Shown here: positions 1-9,081 of the stretch, piece after piece | Layout: every line of letters starts with the position of its first letter | Numbering within the stretch: position 1 is the first letter of the stretch | Assembly: GCF_030077735.1 (NCBI RefSeq) | Contig: NZ_JASJEU010000018.1 | Span: 49,647-113,646 of the forward strand | Length of the DNA stretch: 64,000 nt | Direction: 5' to 3' | Source: Gordonibacter faecis | Lineage (GTDB): Bacteria; Actinomycetota; Coriobacteriia; Coriobacteriales; Eggerthellaceae | Position numbers and translations under genes: made by a program | Notes under the pieces: generated by a model | The model's database searches: none | Seen by the model: the letters and a program-made list of their open reading frames with translations, nothing else | What the model was told of the DNA's origin: nothing

Positions 1-3000
1 AGGATCAGTAAGCACCTCAGCTTGAAGTTCCATATCCGCAGGCAGCGACGTCAGCTGGGTACACCCCTCGAACATATTCGCATAACCTGCATCACCCCAA
101 GTGGCTGGCTTTGTCGCTAGTACTGAGAAACCATCAGGCAGCGCAGCGAGAGAAGAGCACCCCGCGAACATATGGTTAACGTCAGTTACTTTCTGGGGAA
201 TAGTGAACCCTCTCGGAAGGGAGCGCAACTGCGGGCAGTTGTAGAACATATAATCAGAATGCTCAGTCGACTCAGGAAGCAAGAAACCATCAGGCAGCGC
301 CACTAACGCAGTATTGGCGAACATACCCGCAGGGTTCTTGAAGCCTTCAGGCAAGCGGAAGTTTGTCGGAAGCGCCTCGAAAGGAAGGCCATTAAACATA
401 TCGCTCGCCTCCGACAGCGTCGAAGGAAGGGAGAATCCTTCAGGAAGCGCGCGCAAGTTCGTATCAGTAAACATATCCATTGCATTGGTAACGCCCTCGG
501 GAATGGTAAATCCATCCGGCAGAGACTCCAGCGCATAGCAGTAGTAGAACAGAAACTTAGTCGAGTTCACGCCCCGGGGAATAGAGAACTCGGACACATC
601 AGTAAGTGACTCAGCGCCCGCGAACCAACAGTTGACGTTATTTGCGCGCAACGATGGTGTCATGGAGACACGGGTAATGTTTTTGCGATAGTCCAACCAG
701 TGACCCGAGATTTTCGACGGATCCTTCCGATGCGCAAGACTCCAGTCTAAATTATCGACTTTGCCAGCGCCGCGAAGATACAGCGTGCCATCATCGGGGA
801 GCGACCAAGCAGCCGAGCCCGTGCCAGCCACGCAGGGCAGCGTACCACCCAATGTCCCCGGCGATAGCTTGCCGTAGATAGTGGTGTTTGCGTTGAAGAG
901 CTTCGAGAAGTCCACCCGCTGCGTACATTCCGGATCGGTGTACCACAGGGTGAACACCATACCAGGGCGCGAGGGAACATAAGCAGGTTCGGCAAGCAGG
1001 CCGGAAGCGTCGGTATGCACAGCCGACCAGAACATTCCTTCGCCCGCTTCGCCTGCAGTTTTTATATTGAGCGTAATGGTGCTCGCGCCCTCGGGCCTAT
1101 TCGCTGGCGTAATGAGGGTGCGGTTCAGCACAGACCACCACTCGTCCGATTGCCTCAGGAGTACCGAATCGTTACCAGCGTAATAGAGCGGCATTGATGT
1201 ATCACTGTAAAAGATTCGCTCCGAGCTGGCGGTCTGAGGCATGCTAAATTTCTCAGGAAGTGAAGCCAGACTGTTGCAGCGCCTGAACATATAAGATGCC
1301 TCTGTGACCGTTTCGGGGATCTTAAAATCTGCTGGCAAACTGGCAAGGCTGGAACACTCTTCAAAAAGAGATGTTACATCCTGCACGTTATCAGGAAAAA
1401 CAAAGTTTGAGGGTACTTCTGTAAGCGATGTCCATCCTCGGAAAAAACCAGCCATTTGCTCGACAGTTGACGGGATATGAAAACTTGCCGGAAGCCCGGT
1501 CAAATTTGGATTATAGCCAAACAAATAGCCGCAGTTTTTTATGCCTTCGGGCAAATTAAACCAATCAGGAATTGATTTAAGCGATAAACATTTATTAAAT
1601 AAGGCATTTATAACTTCGATATTCTGAGGAAATGATAATTCTGCTGGAATCGAGGTAATACCCGTTTCAGCAAACATGTTGTTCGCATCTGTCACTCCAT
1701 CAGGTATTTTTGCAGCCCGCGAGATATCTACCAAGTTCGGCATGCTTCGAAACCAGCACGCTGTAGATGTATCAACGGATGCGATGCCTGTCGTGTCAAC
1801 AGCGGTTACCAACAAACGAACGGGTCCCCAATATTGGGTGTTCATTTCTGCGCCCTTGTAGTCCCATGCAAGGTTCGCGATCTTTTCGATGCTGTGGATG
1901 GTGAGCGTGCCGTCGCTGGAGAGCGTCCAACCAGCTTTTTCCTCATTGGTATTGGGAGAACCAGGGATGTCATTTGCCAGAGGCAAGGGTCCACCCATGG
2001 GCGAGAACTTTGAGAAGCCGTAACCTTCCCACTCTCTTTTCATATCTTCGTACGTTTCACTTCCATCTTTGGACTTGGCAGGTAGCACGATGGTTGCGCC
2101 GTCCCTGGTTGCAGGATCGAACACTGCTAGCGAAGTCGATTTCAGGGCATCAGCCAAGTGCGACAGAGAGCTGGACGCATGTATGGTTAAGATATTCGAG
2201 CATCCTTGAAAAACCTCATTTTCAACGACAGTCAATTTCGAAGGCAGCGAAAGACTACTTGCATTCACGCAGTCCAAGAATGCATGAATACCAAGACTTT
2301 CCAAATTCTCGGGAAGATTGACCTGCGTGAGGCCGGTACCTTTAAACGCCGCATATTCCACACGCTTCACCGTCGCTGGAAAGTCGAAAGATTTGAGTGC
2401 TGCACAATTGATAAAGCTCTGATCACCAACAACTTCAAGCTTTGAGTGAGCGCCAATTTCAACTGTATCCAATTTTTTACAATTGAGAAAGGCTGCACGA
2501 CGCAAGATACGAAGGCTATCTGGCAGCACCACATGTGTTAGGGATGCGCAGTTACTAAAGGCGTCCGACTCCATCACCTCAAGAACAGAATCTTGTTCAA
2601 CAATCACTTCTTTAAGTGCCTTGCACCTGGAGAAGGCATGTACCCCCACGGTGCGGATCGTTTTTGGCAAAACCAAACGTTCAAGATCTGACGCAGAGTG
2701 GAAAGCGCCAGGTTCCACTTCAGAGACCTCACGTAGGAGTCCTCCAATTTCATAACTTTCAGGAATACGAAAGTCGCCAACAACAAGCAAAGGGTCGATG
2801 GCACCCACAGAAAGCGTGCCATCCTCCTTAAGACAAAACTTCAAACCAGATGCTTCGTCGTATACTTTCTCGACCCACAAAGCGCGAAGCTCCAAATTAT
2901 CCGTTATCGGATCATTGAAGTTCCATTTAACATCGCTACCAACAACATACCAACCTTCCAGGCCATACCCATCCCGCGAGATCGAGGGCATATCCATAGG

Positions 3001-5879
3001 TTTGCCTTGGGGAACAGAAAGTTGCATAGTGGCCGGATATCCACCCGCCGCGTCAAACACCACGTTATACGTAGCATCGGAGTTTTCTTGCTCCACGATG
3101 TTTTTAAGCAAGAAATCCGACCCTGAGTTTATCCAGGTCTCCTTATCACCAGCGGGAACTTGCACTTCAGTCTGAAAAGGAACAGTACGGTAGAAAGAGG
3201 TAGTAGAAAAGGTAGTAACATTGCCTAGCACATTGATGGTTTCAAGGGCTGTACAGCTGTCGAAAAGATAATCAGGTAGAGCAGTTACTCCCTGCCCTAA
3301 TGTGACCTGACGCAAAGCGCAGTTGTAGAGGAACAATCCCTCACCAAGAGAAGTAACAGAATTTGGTATGGTAAGTGACTTAAGGCTCATATTTCCTGCA
3401 AGAGCATTTTGCTCCAAGGTGGTTACGCCTTCAGGAATCTCGACGTACGTCAGATTTTCGCAATTGTAGACGGCGCGATAGCCAAATGATTCAAGGCGTG
3501 AGTCTGCAGCAAACGTGAGAGAGGTTAGGTTTCCGAAATCATTGAATCCACGCTCAGCAATACGCGCGACGGAATACTCAACCCCGCTGTTGGTAACTGT
3601 GGCAGGAATCACCACATCACCCGGACCGTCCAGGTTGCGTTCGCCAATTCTTACAGCCGCTACTTCTACGGATGGGGTATCACTTGCAAGGATCGTGAAG
3701 ATAAGCATCTGACCTGATGGAACGCGCTGTTGGAATGACTCGCCGGTGGTGAGTGCTGCGGTAAGAGAGATGTTGGACTCGTCCTCAAGGGAGAGATTTG
3801 CAAGAGCAGCGTCGTTGGCGGGTACTTCGTTTGAGGTCAACGTGTGGGTTTCGTTGATGTGTGGAGTGTCGTTGGTTGAGTCTTGTTCGGAGCTGGAAGA
3901 ATCGGGAGTGGCAGGCACCGGAGATTCGAGTGCCTCAGGCGGCTCGGGAGCGGCCGTTACTTCTACCGTGCGGGTGGCGCGGGTTAGTTCTTGATTGTTG
4001 AGGGTGAGGGTTGCGGTGACCTCGGAGGTGCCTTCGGCTTTGGCGGTGGTGGTGCCTTGCTCGTCAACCGAGAGGGGCTTGGCGGCGTAGGAGAAGGAAA
4101 GCTCCACGGGACTCGGAGCTTCACAGGTGCCACCTTCGAAGAGGTTGGCTTGCTGGCCTACTTCGAGACTGAGGGGTTCTTCGGAAAAGGCCAGGCCGTA
4201 GGGCAGCAAGTGGTTGTTGTTGGCGAGAAGGCCTAGGTTCCAGGGGTAGGTGCCTTCTGCATTGTAGGGGCAGTAGACGGAGAGGTTGGCGCAGCTCGCG
4301 AGGGCGTCGTCGGCCACTTCGGGGGTGCCTAGGGTCACAATGCGCGTTAGTGAATCGCTAGAGGCGAAAGCTCGCGGTCCGATGAATTGTACGCTCGCAG
4401 GGAGCCAAATGTTTGTGAGGCTCGTGGCTTCGAAGGCGCGCTCGCCTATTTCGAACAGATTCCCGGAGAGTTGAATGTCAGTGAGGTTGGCACATCCTGC
4501 GAAAGCGGTTTCACCGATGATAGAGATGCTTGTAGGGAGCTTCACGCTCGTGAGTGAGCCGCGGTTGGCGAAAGCGTTGGCGGCAATGGTTGAGACGCGG
4601 TAGGAAACGCCGTTGATCTCGGCGGATGCGGGGATTTCGAGGTTGGGCATGGGGTCTTCGGCACCTTCCCAGGTGACTGAGAGGGTGTAGTCATCAAGCA
4701 GCGTGAACATGAGGCCGCTTGCAGTTTCAGCGTCGGCTTCCGGGCGTGATGTTGCGCCTGGTTCGGCAGTTTCGGCGAAGTGTTGGAAGCCGACTTGTTC
4801 CCAGACGGCTTTGCTCTCCCTTGCTGGGAGGGCAACTTTGGCAGTAGCTATGACTTCTTCGGTGAAGGCCGTCGCGTCGATCTCGCGCACATTCCCGAGT
4901 GCGGTGATTGAGGTCAGGTCTTTGCAGCCGGCGAGGGCATACTCGCCGATAGTCTCAGTCTCAGCAGGTAGCACGACGGCGTTCCCGATAGCCGGCGGGC
5001 AGGAAACGAGGGTCTTGAGGTCTTTTGAGAAAAGCATCCCATTGAGCGTGGTAAATGCGGCGCTGCCATCCCCGGCAGTGAGTGAGGAGCCCATAAGATA
5101 GCATCGGGACAATGCCTGGGCGGGAACAGTAGTAGTAGAACCGGGGATGTTGGCAGCACCCTCCATGCCCTCGGGAATGAGCAGGAGACGCGAGTAGTCT
5201 TTGGTGAAGAGCATGCCATTGTGCGAGGCGAAGGCCTCGCTCTTGGCGCTCACGGCGATTGATTTGAGAGAAGAGCAACCAGCAACTGCGTCGGGGTCCA
5301 CCTCGCGCAGGGTTGCCGGGAGCGACACGGAGGTGAGTTCCGAGCACTTCGCGAACGCATCCTTCGCGATGGAAGTTACCTCGTAGGTGGAGGTACCGCT
5401 GGTGATGGATGCCGGAACCAACAAGTCGCCCTTGGGCGGTGTCGCAGCCGAACCCACAAGGGTCGCGGTTTTGGTGGTGTCGTCGATTTTGAAAACAAAA
5501 CCATCGCTTACGATAGACACCGCATTGGCATCAGCCGGCAACACGACTGTGCCAGCTACCTGGCCGGACACATCAGAAGTACCCGCAGCTTGCGCAGGAG
5601 TACTTTCGTTTTTGTTTTCGTTGGAAGGTTGGTCGAGTGGGACCTGTTGGGAGAACTGAGCAGTATCACCACTCGAGTTCGAAGAATCAGTAACTTCCTC
5701 CACGCCAGAAGCGTCAGAGGTTTCCGGGGCTAGAGGCTCAGAAAGCCCCCCCCCCCCCGGAGGTTTTCGGATTCAGCAGTGCCCGCAAAAGCAGGCAGAG
5801 TACCGGTCGTCAGGGCACACGCAAGCGTCACTGCGCACGCAGCCCTGCCGAGCCGTACAGCTCGACGGTTGAAATTCAT
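1..5879 (-). CDS. Giant secreted BspA-like leucine-rich repeat protein, 3' end beyond the window, frame break at a G tract
   Basis: The body is a single minus-strand frame, open without a stop from 5772 to the left edge (more than 1,900 codons), so the C-terminus is not seen. It carries LRR_5/BspA-type repeats (about 5400-4250, 3690-3220 and 2860-2150), a Big_2-like Ig segment near 4215-3945 followed by a Pro/Ser/Glu/Thr-rich linker, two Listeria-Bacteroides (Flg_new-like) repeats near 3100-2880 and 1120-860, and blocks of roughly 24-residue MFxxxxxLxxLPxxF repeats near 1760-1200 and 660-1. The ATG at 5879 follows an AAAGGGACAAGGG ribosome site and encodes MNFNRRAVRLGRAACAVTLA, a signal peptide ending near AFA. 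From that ATG the frame reaches a stop at 5732-5730, because the 13-base G tract at 5758-5746 puts signal peptide and body in different frames. A tract of 11 or 14 bases would join them. Such proteins are cell-surface adhesins or mucosal-interaction proteins in anaerobes; the ligand here is unknown. Confidence 0.85.
5746..5758. repeat. Homopolymeric tract of 13 C (13 G on the coding strand)
   Basis: Thirteen consecutive C on the plus strand lie about 40 codons into the giant LRR gene, just after the signal peptide. With 13 bases the signal peptide frame ends at a TAG 5 codons later; deletion of two or gain of one base restores the LRR frame. This is the arrangement of a slipped-strand contingency locus. 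A miscalled homopolymer in the assembly is the alternative. Confidence 0.9.
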
Positions 5880-5906
5880 TCCCTTGTCCCTTTACTCCAA
5901 AAGCCA

Positions 5907-5947
5907 GTGCATTTCCCGATGCACATACCCCACAAATGCGGGATATG
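5907..5947 (-). promoter_or_regulatory. Two adjacent stem-loops in the leader of the LRR gene
   Basis: A 6-bp perfect stem (GTGCAT/ATGCAC, 5907-5924) is followed directly by a bulged stem (CATACCC with GGGATATG, 5924-5947), 30-70 bases upstream of the ATG at 5879. They would lie in the 5' leader of the LRR mRNA. I recognise no known riboswitch; the role is unknown. Confidence 0.3.
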
Positions 5948-6122
5948 TTCGGCATAGTAGCACGCGACGAGGGATTGTGAAGGGCGGCGGCGCTCCCCCA
6001 TCACGAGAAAGAGCGCGAGTGCCCAAGGTCATAACCGCAGGTAGAACATATTCCCCAGCCATGCTGTAGCTAATCAGCCACAAGTCCTACGAATTCACAA
6101 CTTCTTCACAACTTACCCCTCT

Positions 6123-6246
6123 TGTCATCCTGAGTGAGCGAAGTGAGTCGAAGGATCCCGAGCGGCGATAAGCAGGAAGTCTTACGGTTGGCACCGCTCG
6201 GGATCCTTCGAATACGGCGGCTTCGCCGCCTCCGCCCAGGATGACA
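6123..6246. repeat. Palindromic repeat copy 1 (TGTCATCCTGAG...CAGGATGACA)
   Basis: An imperfect inverted repeat: the left arm TGTCATCCTGAG...TCGAAGGATCCCGAGCGG pairs with the right arm CCGCTCGGGATCCTTCGAA...CAGGATGACA. The same ends and the same GAAGGATCCC/GGGATCCTTC core recur at 12673, 21498, 23488 (half) and 50846. No transposase is encoded, so it is REP/MITE-like. It occupies the gap between the LRR promoter region and the next gene. Confidence 0.85.
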
Positions 6247-6254
6247 GGGGGGGG

Positions 6255-6331
6255 ATGCCTGCGGTGCTTCGCAGCAAAAAAAGGGGGGGGGGGTAGCGCC
6301 TGCGGCGCTTCGCGCCTCTGCTAGGATGACA
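6255..6331. repeat. Truncated right-end copies of the palindromic repeat with homopolymer runs
   Basis: Downstream of copy 1 the sequence repeats a short GCCTGCGG(T/C)GCTTCGC unit twice, separated by 7 A and 11 G, and ends again in AGGATGACA at 6331. This looks like decayed or slipped duplications of the right arm. No coding capacity. Confidence 0.6.
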
Positions 6332-6355
6332 AGGGGGTTGCTTTAAGTTTTATGC

Positions 6356-8320
6356 CTAGGATTTCTTGACGATGACCAGGTCGTCTACGCTGATGCGAAG
6401 TTGGTCTTCGTAGGATTCGCGGTCCAGTTTGTTGGCGGAGACGTCGAGCGTGGCGCGGACGGTGGAGCCGTCAACCGCACCTTCGCGATAGGCGGCGCCG
6501 AAGTCGCGCTGCATGTCGGCGAAGAAGGTTTCGGCGGCAGCGGCGTCGGGGAAGCCCACTTCCAGCGACGACGTCTCACACAGGCCATCGCGGCCAAACG
6601 TCACCGTTTCGGTGGTGGTGCGCTGCTCATCAGCGGCGCTCGTGGTGGTATAGCGATACACCACAGTGCCGGAGAGGTCGCGCTTGTCATCGGACGTGGT
6701 TGCCCCCTTCGGGTTGGATGACCCTGAATTACCCTTGTCGTCCGAGGTGCCCTTGTTCGTTGTTGAGCCGTCTTTGGTGACGGGAACCTCCTTGTTAACC
6801 GGGTCGCCATCAGGCGTTTCCGTTTCATGCGACGCCTGGTTGTCGTCACCGGAGTTCTGCTCTGTGATCGCAGACACCCCCGGACCGGACGACAGCATGT
6901 CGAACAACCAGCTCGACTGGGACACCACAAACACTGTGCCGGCAAGGGCCACAGCACCCAGTACGCATCCCGCCGCCACCTTCAGCTTGAAGCCGCGACG
7001 ATGAAGCGTCTCAGCTTCCCGCATGCTTTCCTTGATGCTGGCCGGGGGCTCGTCGAAGAGAGCACTCGACTCCGCGTCGGCGGGCGCTCCCGCCTCGCCT
7101 TCCTCAGGCGTGGGCTGGGTGATCTCGGAGGACCCGCGCGGGTGCGCATCTACGTCAGGCGACGAAGCGCTAGCGGTGGCGTTTTCCGGCGTGGCGGCGG
7201 AACCAGCAGCGGCCTCATCCTTCAAGTCTACGCCGAGCGCAGCCCCCAGGCTCTCAACGCTGAGCGCGCCATCAAACGCGGTCCCAGTTTGCGGCGCAGT
7301 GGATGCAGGTGTGGGCGACGCTTGCGTAGCCGCCGATGTCCCCGGCGCTGCGGCGGTACCGTCCGCACCCTCTTCCAGCCGCTGACGCGTAATCTCATCC
7401 AGCCGACTTTCAACCGACGCCCGCAACTCCTCCAACGAGCGGCGCCCATCGGGAAAGAGAATCTGTGCTGGAGCAGCCAGCGAGCGCTCCACCAACTCGG
7501 GCTCGACCGCATGCTTGCCACGCACGGCAGCATGGGCCGGAACGCTAGAACTTTTCGCCGGCACCACCATACCAGCACACGGCGATTCCGCCGCCTGAGC
7601 AGGCACTACTGCCTGCGCACTTGGATTTTCCACCGGTGTGGGTGCCGCCACGGACACCTCTGCCGTCGGCACACCGCGCACAGATTCGGGAAGCACAATC
7701 GGCTGCGTCGACTCAGGCGAAGATGCGACCGGAGCTGGCTCGGCAGGTTCCACCAGATCAACGGTTTCTGCAAGGCGCGCCAGCACCTCTCCCGGCGGCG
7801 ACACTGCCAACGCGGGCCACTCCACCAAATCAGCCAGGTTCGCAGAAGGAGCCGCTGACGACGCGACAAACGCCTCAGAAGGCACCGCAGACAACGCCTC
7901 AGCAGGCGCTCCAGAAGCCGGCACCGGCTTAGCCGGCACAACAACTTCCTCATGCCACACGGGCTGTTCGGCATAAACCGCCTCTGGCACTTCAGCAACC
8001 GGAGCAGGCGCCGCCACTTCATCCGCAGCGCTCGACGGTGCCACAACGGGCCAGCCTGCCTCGAGCGGAAGCTCAAACACATGCTCAACCAGGGCTTCCT
8101 TGCTCACATACGGATGCGGCGCGAACTCTTCCACCGGCGCATTTGGGTATGCTTGCGCGAGGGGTGGCGTTTCGACCCCCTCTTCAGCAGAGATGCCCTG
8201 CGGCTCCCCCGAGCGCGTTTCAACGGCGCTCTGCTCGACTTCGCCACCACCGTCGGAAAGCCCATCCACAAACGCGAACAGGCTCTCCAACGATAGCGAT
8301 CCGTCGCCGGTGCTCGACAT
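6356..8320 (-). CDS. Single-pass membrane protein with long Ala/Pro/Glu-rich cytoplasmic region, function unknown
   Basis: I chose the ATG at 8320 (MSSTGDGSLSLESLFAFVDG) because GGAGAAAG sits 7-8 bases upstream; an upstream in-frame start at 8386 has no ribosome site. The 654-residue product has about 440 residues of Ala/Val/Pro/Glu-rich low complexity, one membrane segment (about 445-467, KVAAGCVLGAVALAGTVFVV), a Ser/Thr/Asp/Lys linker and a C-terminal extracytoplasmic domain of about 105 residues beginning SGTVVYRYTTT. That last domain looks like a small folded alpha/beta unit (distantly reminiscent of YehR/DUF1307-type domains, an unverified impression). It stands alone between repeats and a hypothetical gene. 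No function is assigned. Confidence 0.8.
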   Translation of the reverse strand: MSSTGDGSLSLESLFAFVDGLSDGGGEVEQSAVETRSGEPQGISAEEGVETPPLAQAYPNAPVEEFAPHPYVSKEALVEHVFELPLEAGWPVVAPSSAADEVAAPAPVAEVPEAVYAEQPVWHEEVVVPAKPVPASGAPAEALSAVPSEAFVASSAAPSANLADLVEWPALAVSPPGEVLARLAETVDLVEPAEPAPVASSPESTQPIVLPESVRGVPTAEVSVAAPTPVENPSAQAVVPAQAAESPCAGMVVPAKSSSVPAHAAVRGKHAVEPELVERSLAAPAQILFPDGRRSLEELRASVESRLDEITRQRLEEGADGTAAAPGTSAATQASPTPASTAPQTGTAFDGALSVESLGAALGVDLKDEAAAGSAATPENATASASSPDVDAHPRGSSEITQPTPEEGEAGAPADAESSALFDEPPASIKESMREAETLHRRGFKLKVAAGCVLGAVALAGTVFVVSQSSWLFDMLSSGPGVSAITEQNSGDDNQASHETETPDGDPVNKEVPVTKDGSTTNKGTSDDKGNSGSSNPKGATTSDDKRDLSGTVVYRYTTTSAADEQRTTTETVTFGRDGLCETSSLEVGFPDAAAAETFFADMQRDFGAAYREGAVDGSTVRATLDVSANKLDRESYEDQLRISVDDLVIVKKS

Positions 8321-8481
8321 ACGCTCACTTTCTCCGAACTCGCAGCCGTGCCAGCCCTGTGTATCCCGTTTTCTGGCGCACGACAATCTTCGTCAAGCAT
8401 AGCAAAGAAACTCGTGCTCGTACTTAAAATGGCGAATATATCCACCATTTAAGGGCGGCAGTGTACGTAAGCACCCCTCTC

Positions 8482-8844
8482 TTAGACTGCTCTGTTCAGC
8501 CAGCAGCGACGCACCACCCAGTACCCCTCGGCCGAACGCGCCACGCGGTATCCCAAAAGTTCAAGCACTTGGCACACCGCATCGATGCGTGCCATGCTGC
8601 TGTCCCAAAGCAGCCAGTCCTCTTCGGAGAATTCCGCGAAACGTCGGCGTGTCTGATCTTCGCCGTAGCCATAGCGGCGCGCCATGTCATCGAGCACCGC
8701 CTGGTAATCGTCCAAAAGCTGAGCTACGGCCGCCTCTGCCCCCTTTCTTCCCATGCGGGACCTTCCCCCTAAGCCTCGCTCCGCCGAAGGCCGGCCCCCC
8801 GAAGCACGGCACGTATTCGGCTTTTGCCGCTCGTCTGATCCCAT
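8482..8844 (-). CDS. Hypothetical protein, 120 residues
   Basis: The start at 8844 (MGSDERQKPNTC) has GGAGAAAGG 7-9 bases upstream. The first 30 residues are basic and disordered; residues about 35-120 form a compact helical domain with a hydrophobic C-terminal part (VCQVLELLGYRVARS). I recognise no family. It is transcribed away from the radical SAM gene at 9082 and towards the membrane protein at 8320, about 160 bases apart. Confidence 0.7.
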   Translation of the reverse strand: MGSDERQKPNTCRASGGRPSAERGLGGRSRMGRKGAEAAVAQLLDDYQAVLDDMARRYGYGEDQTRRRFAEFSEEDWLLWDSSMARIDAVCQVLELLGYRVARSAEGYWVVRRCWLNRAV

Positions 8845-9002
8845 GTCGTTTCCTTTCTCCTCAGAGGTAAATACCCATCCCCTCGATGGGACATCACCGA
8901 TTGTCACACGTGAAACGTTATCGCTGTTGACAGTTCGATAGGAAGCATGACCAAGCTCCTTTTCGGACGTTTATGCTGATCAAACCCCTCATCAACCCAC
9001 CC

Positions 9003-9031
9003 TTGACACCGTACGCGCGTTCTTATATAGT
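9003..9031 (+). promoter_or_regulatory. Near-consensus sigma-70 promoter
   Basis: TTGACA at 9003-9008, a 17-base spacer and TATAGT at 9026-9031 give one of the best promoters in the window. Transcription would begin near 9037, about 45 bases before the ATG of the radical SAM repair-type gene. Confidence 0.8.
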
Positions 9032-9034
9032 GGG

Positions 9035-9048
9035 CGAACAAACATTCT
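9035..9048. promoter_or_regulatory. Candidate LexA (SOS) box overlapping the transcription start
   Basis: CGAACAAACATTCT matches the Gram-positive SOS box CGAACRNRYGTTYG at all but two defined positions and sits directly after the -10 element, where a repressor would block initiation. A further CGAAC follows at 9051. The downstream genes look like DNA-repair genes, which fits, but no lexA is in the window. Confidence 0.4.
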
Positions 9049-9081
9049 CGCGAACATTTGATCTGGCGAACGGGCGTGCGC

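Noticed and set aside
6123..6331. Possible CRISPR array from repeated GGATCC-containing units
   Set aside because: The units are single imperfect palindromes scattered kilobases apart, not regularly spaced direct repeats, and no cas genes are present.
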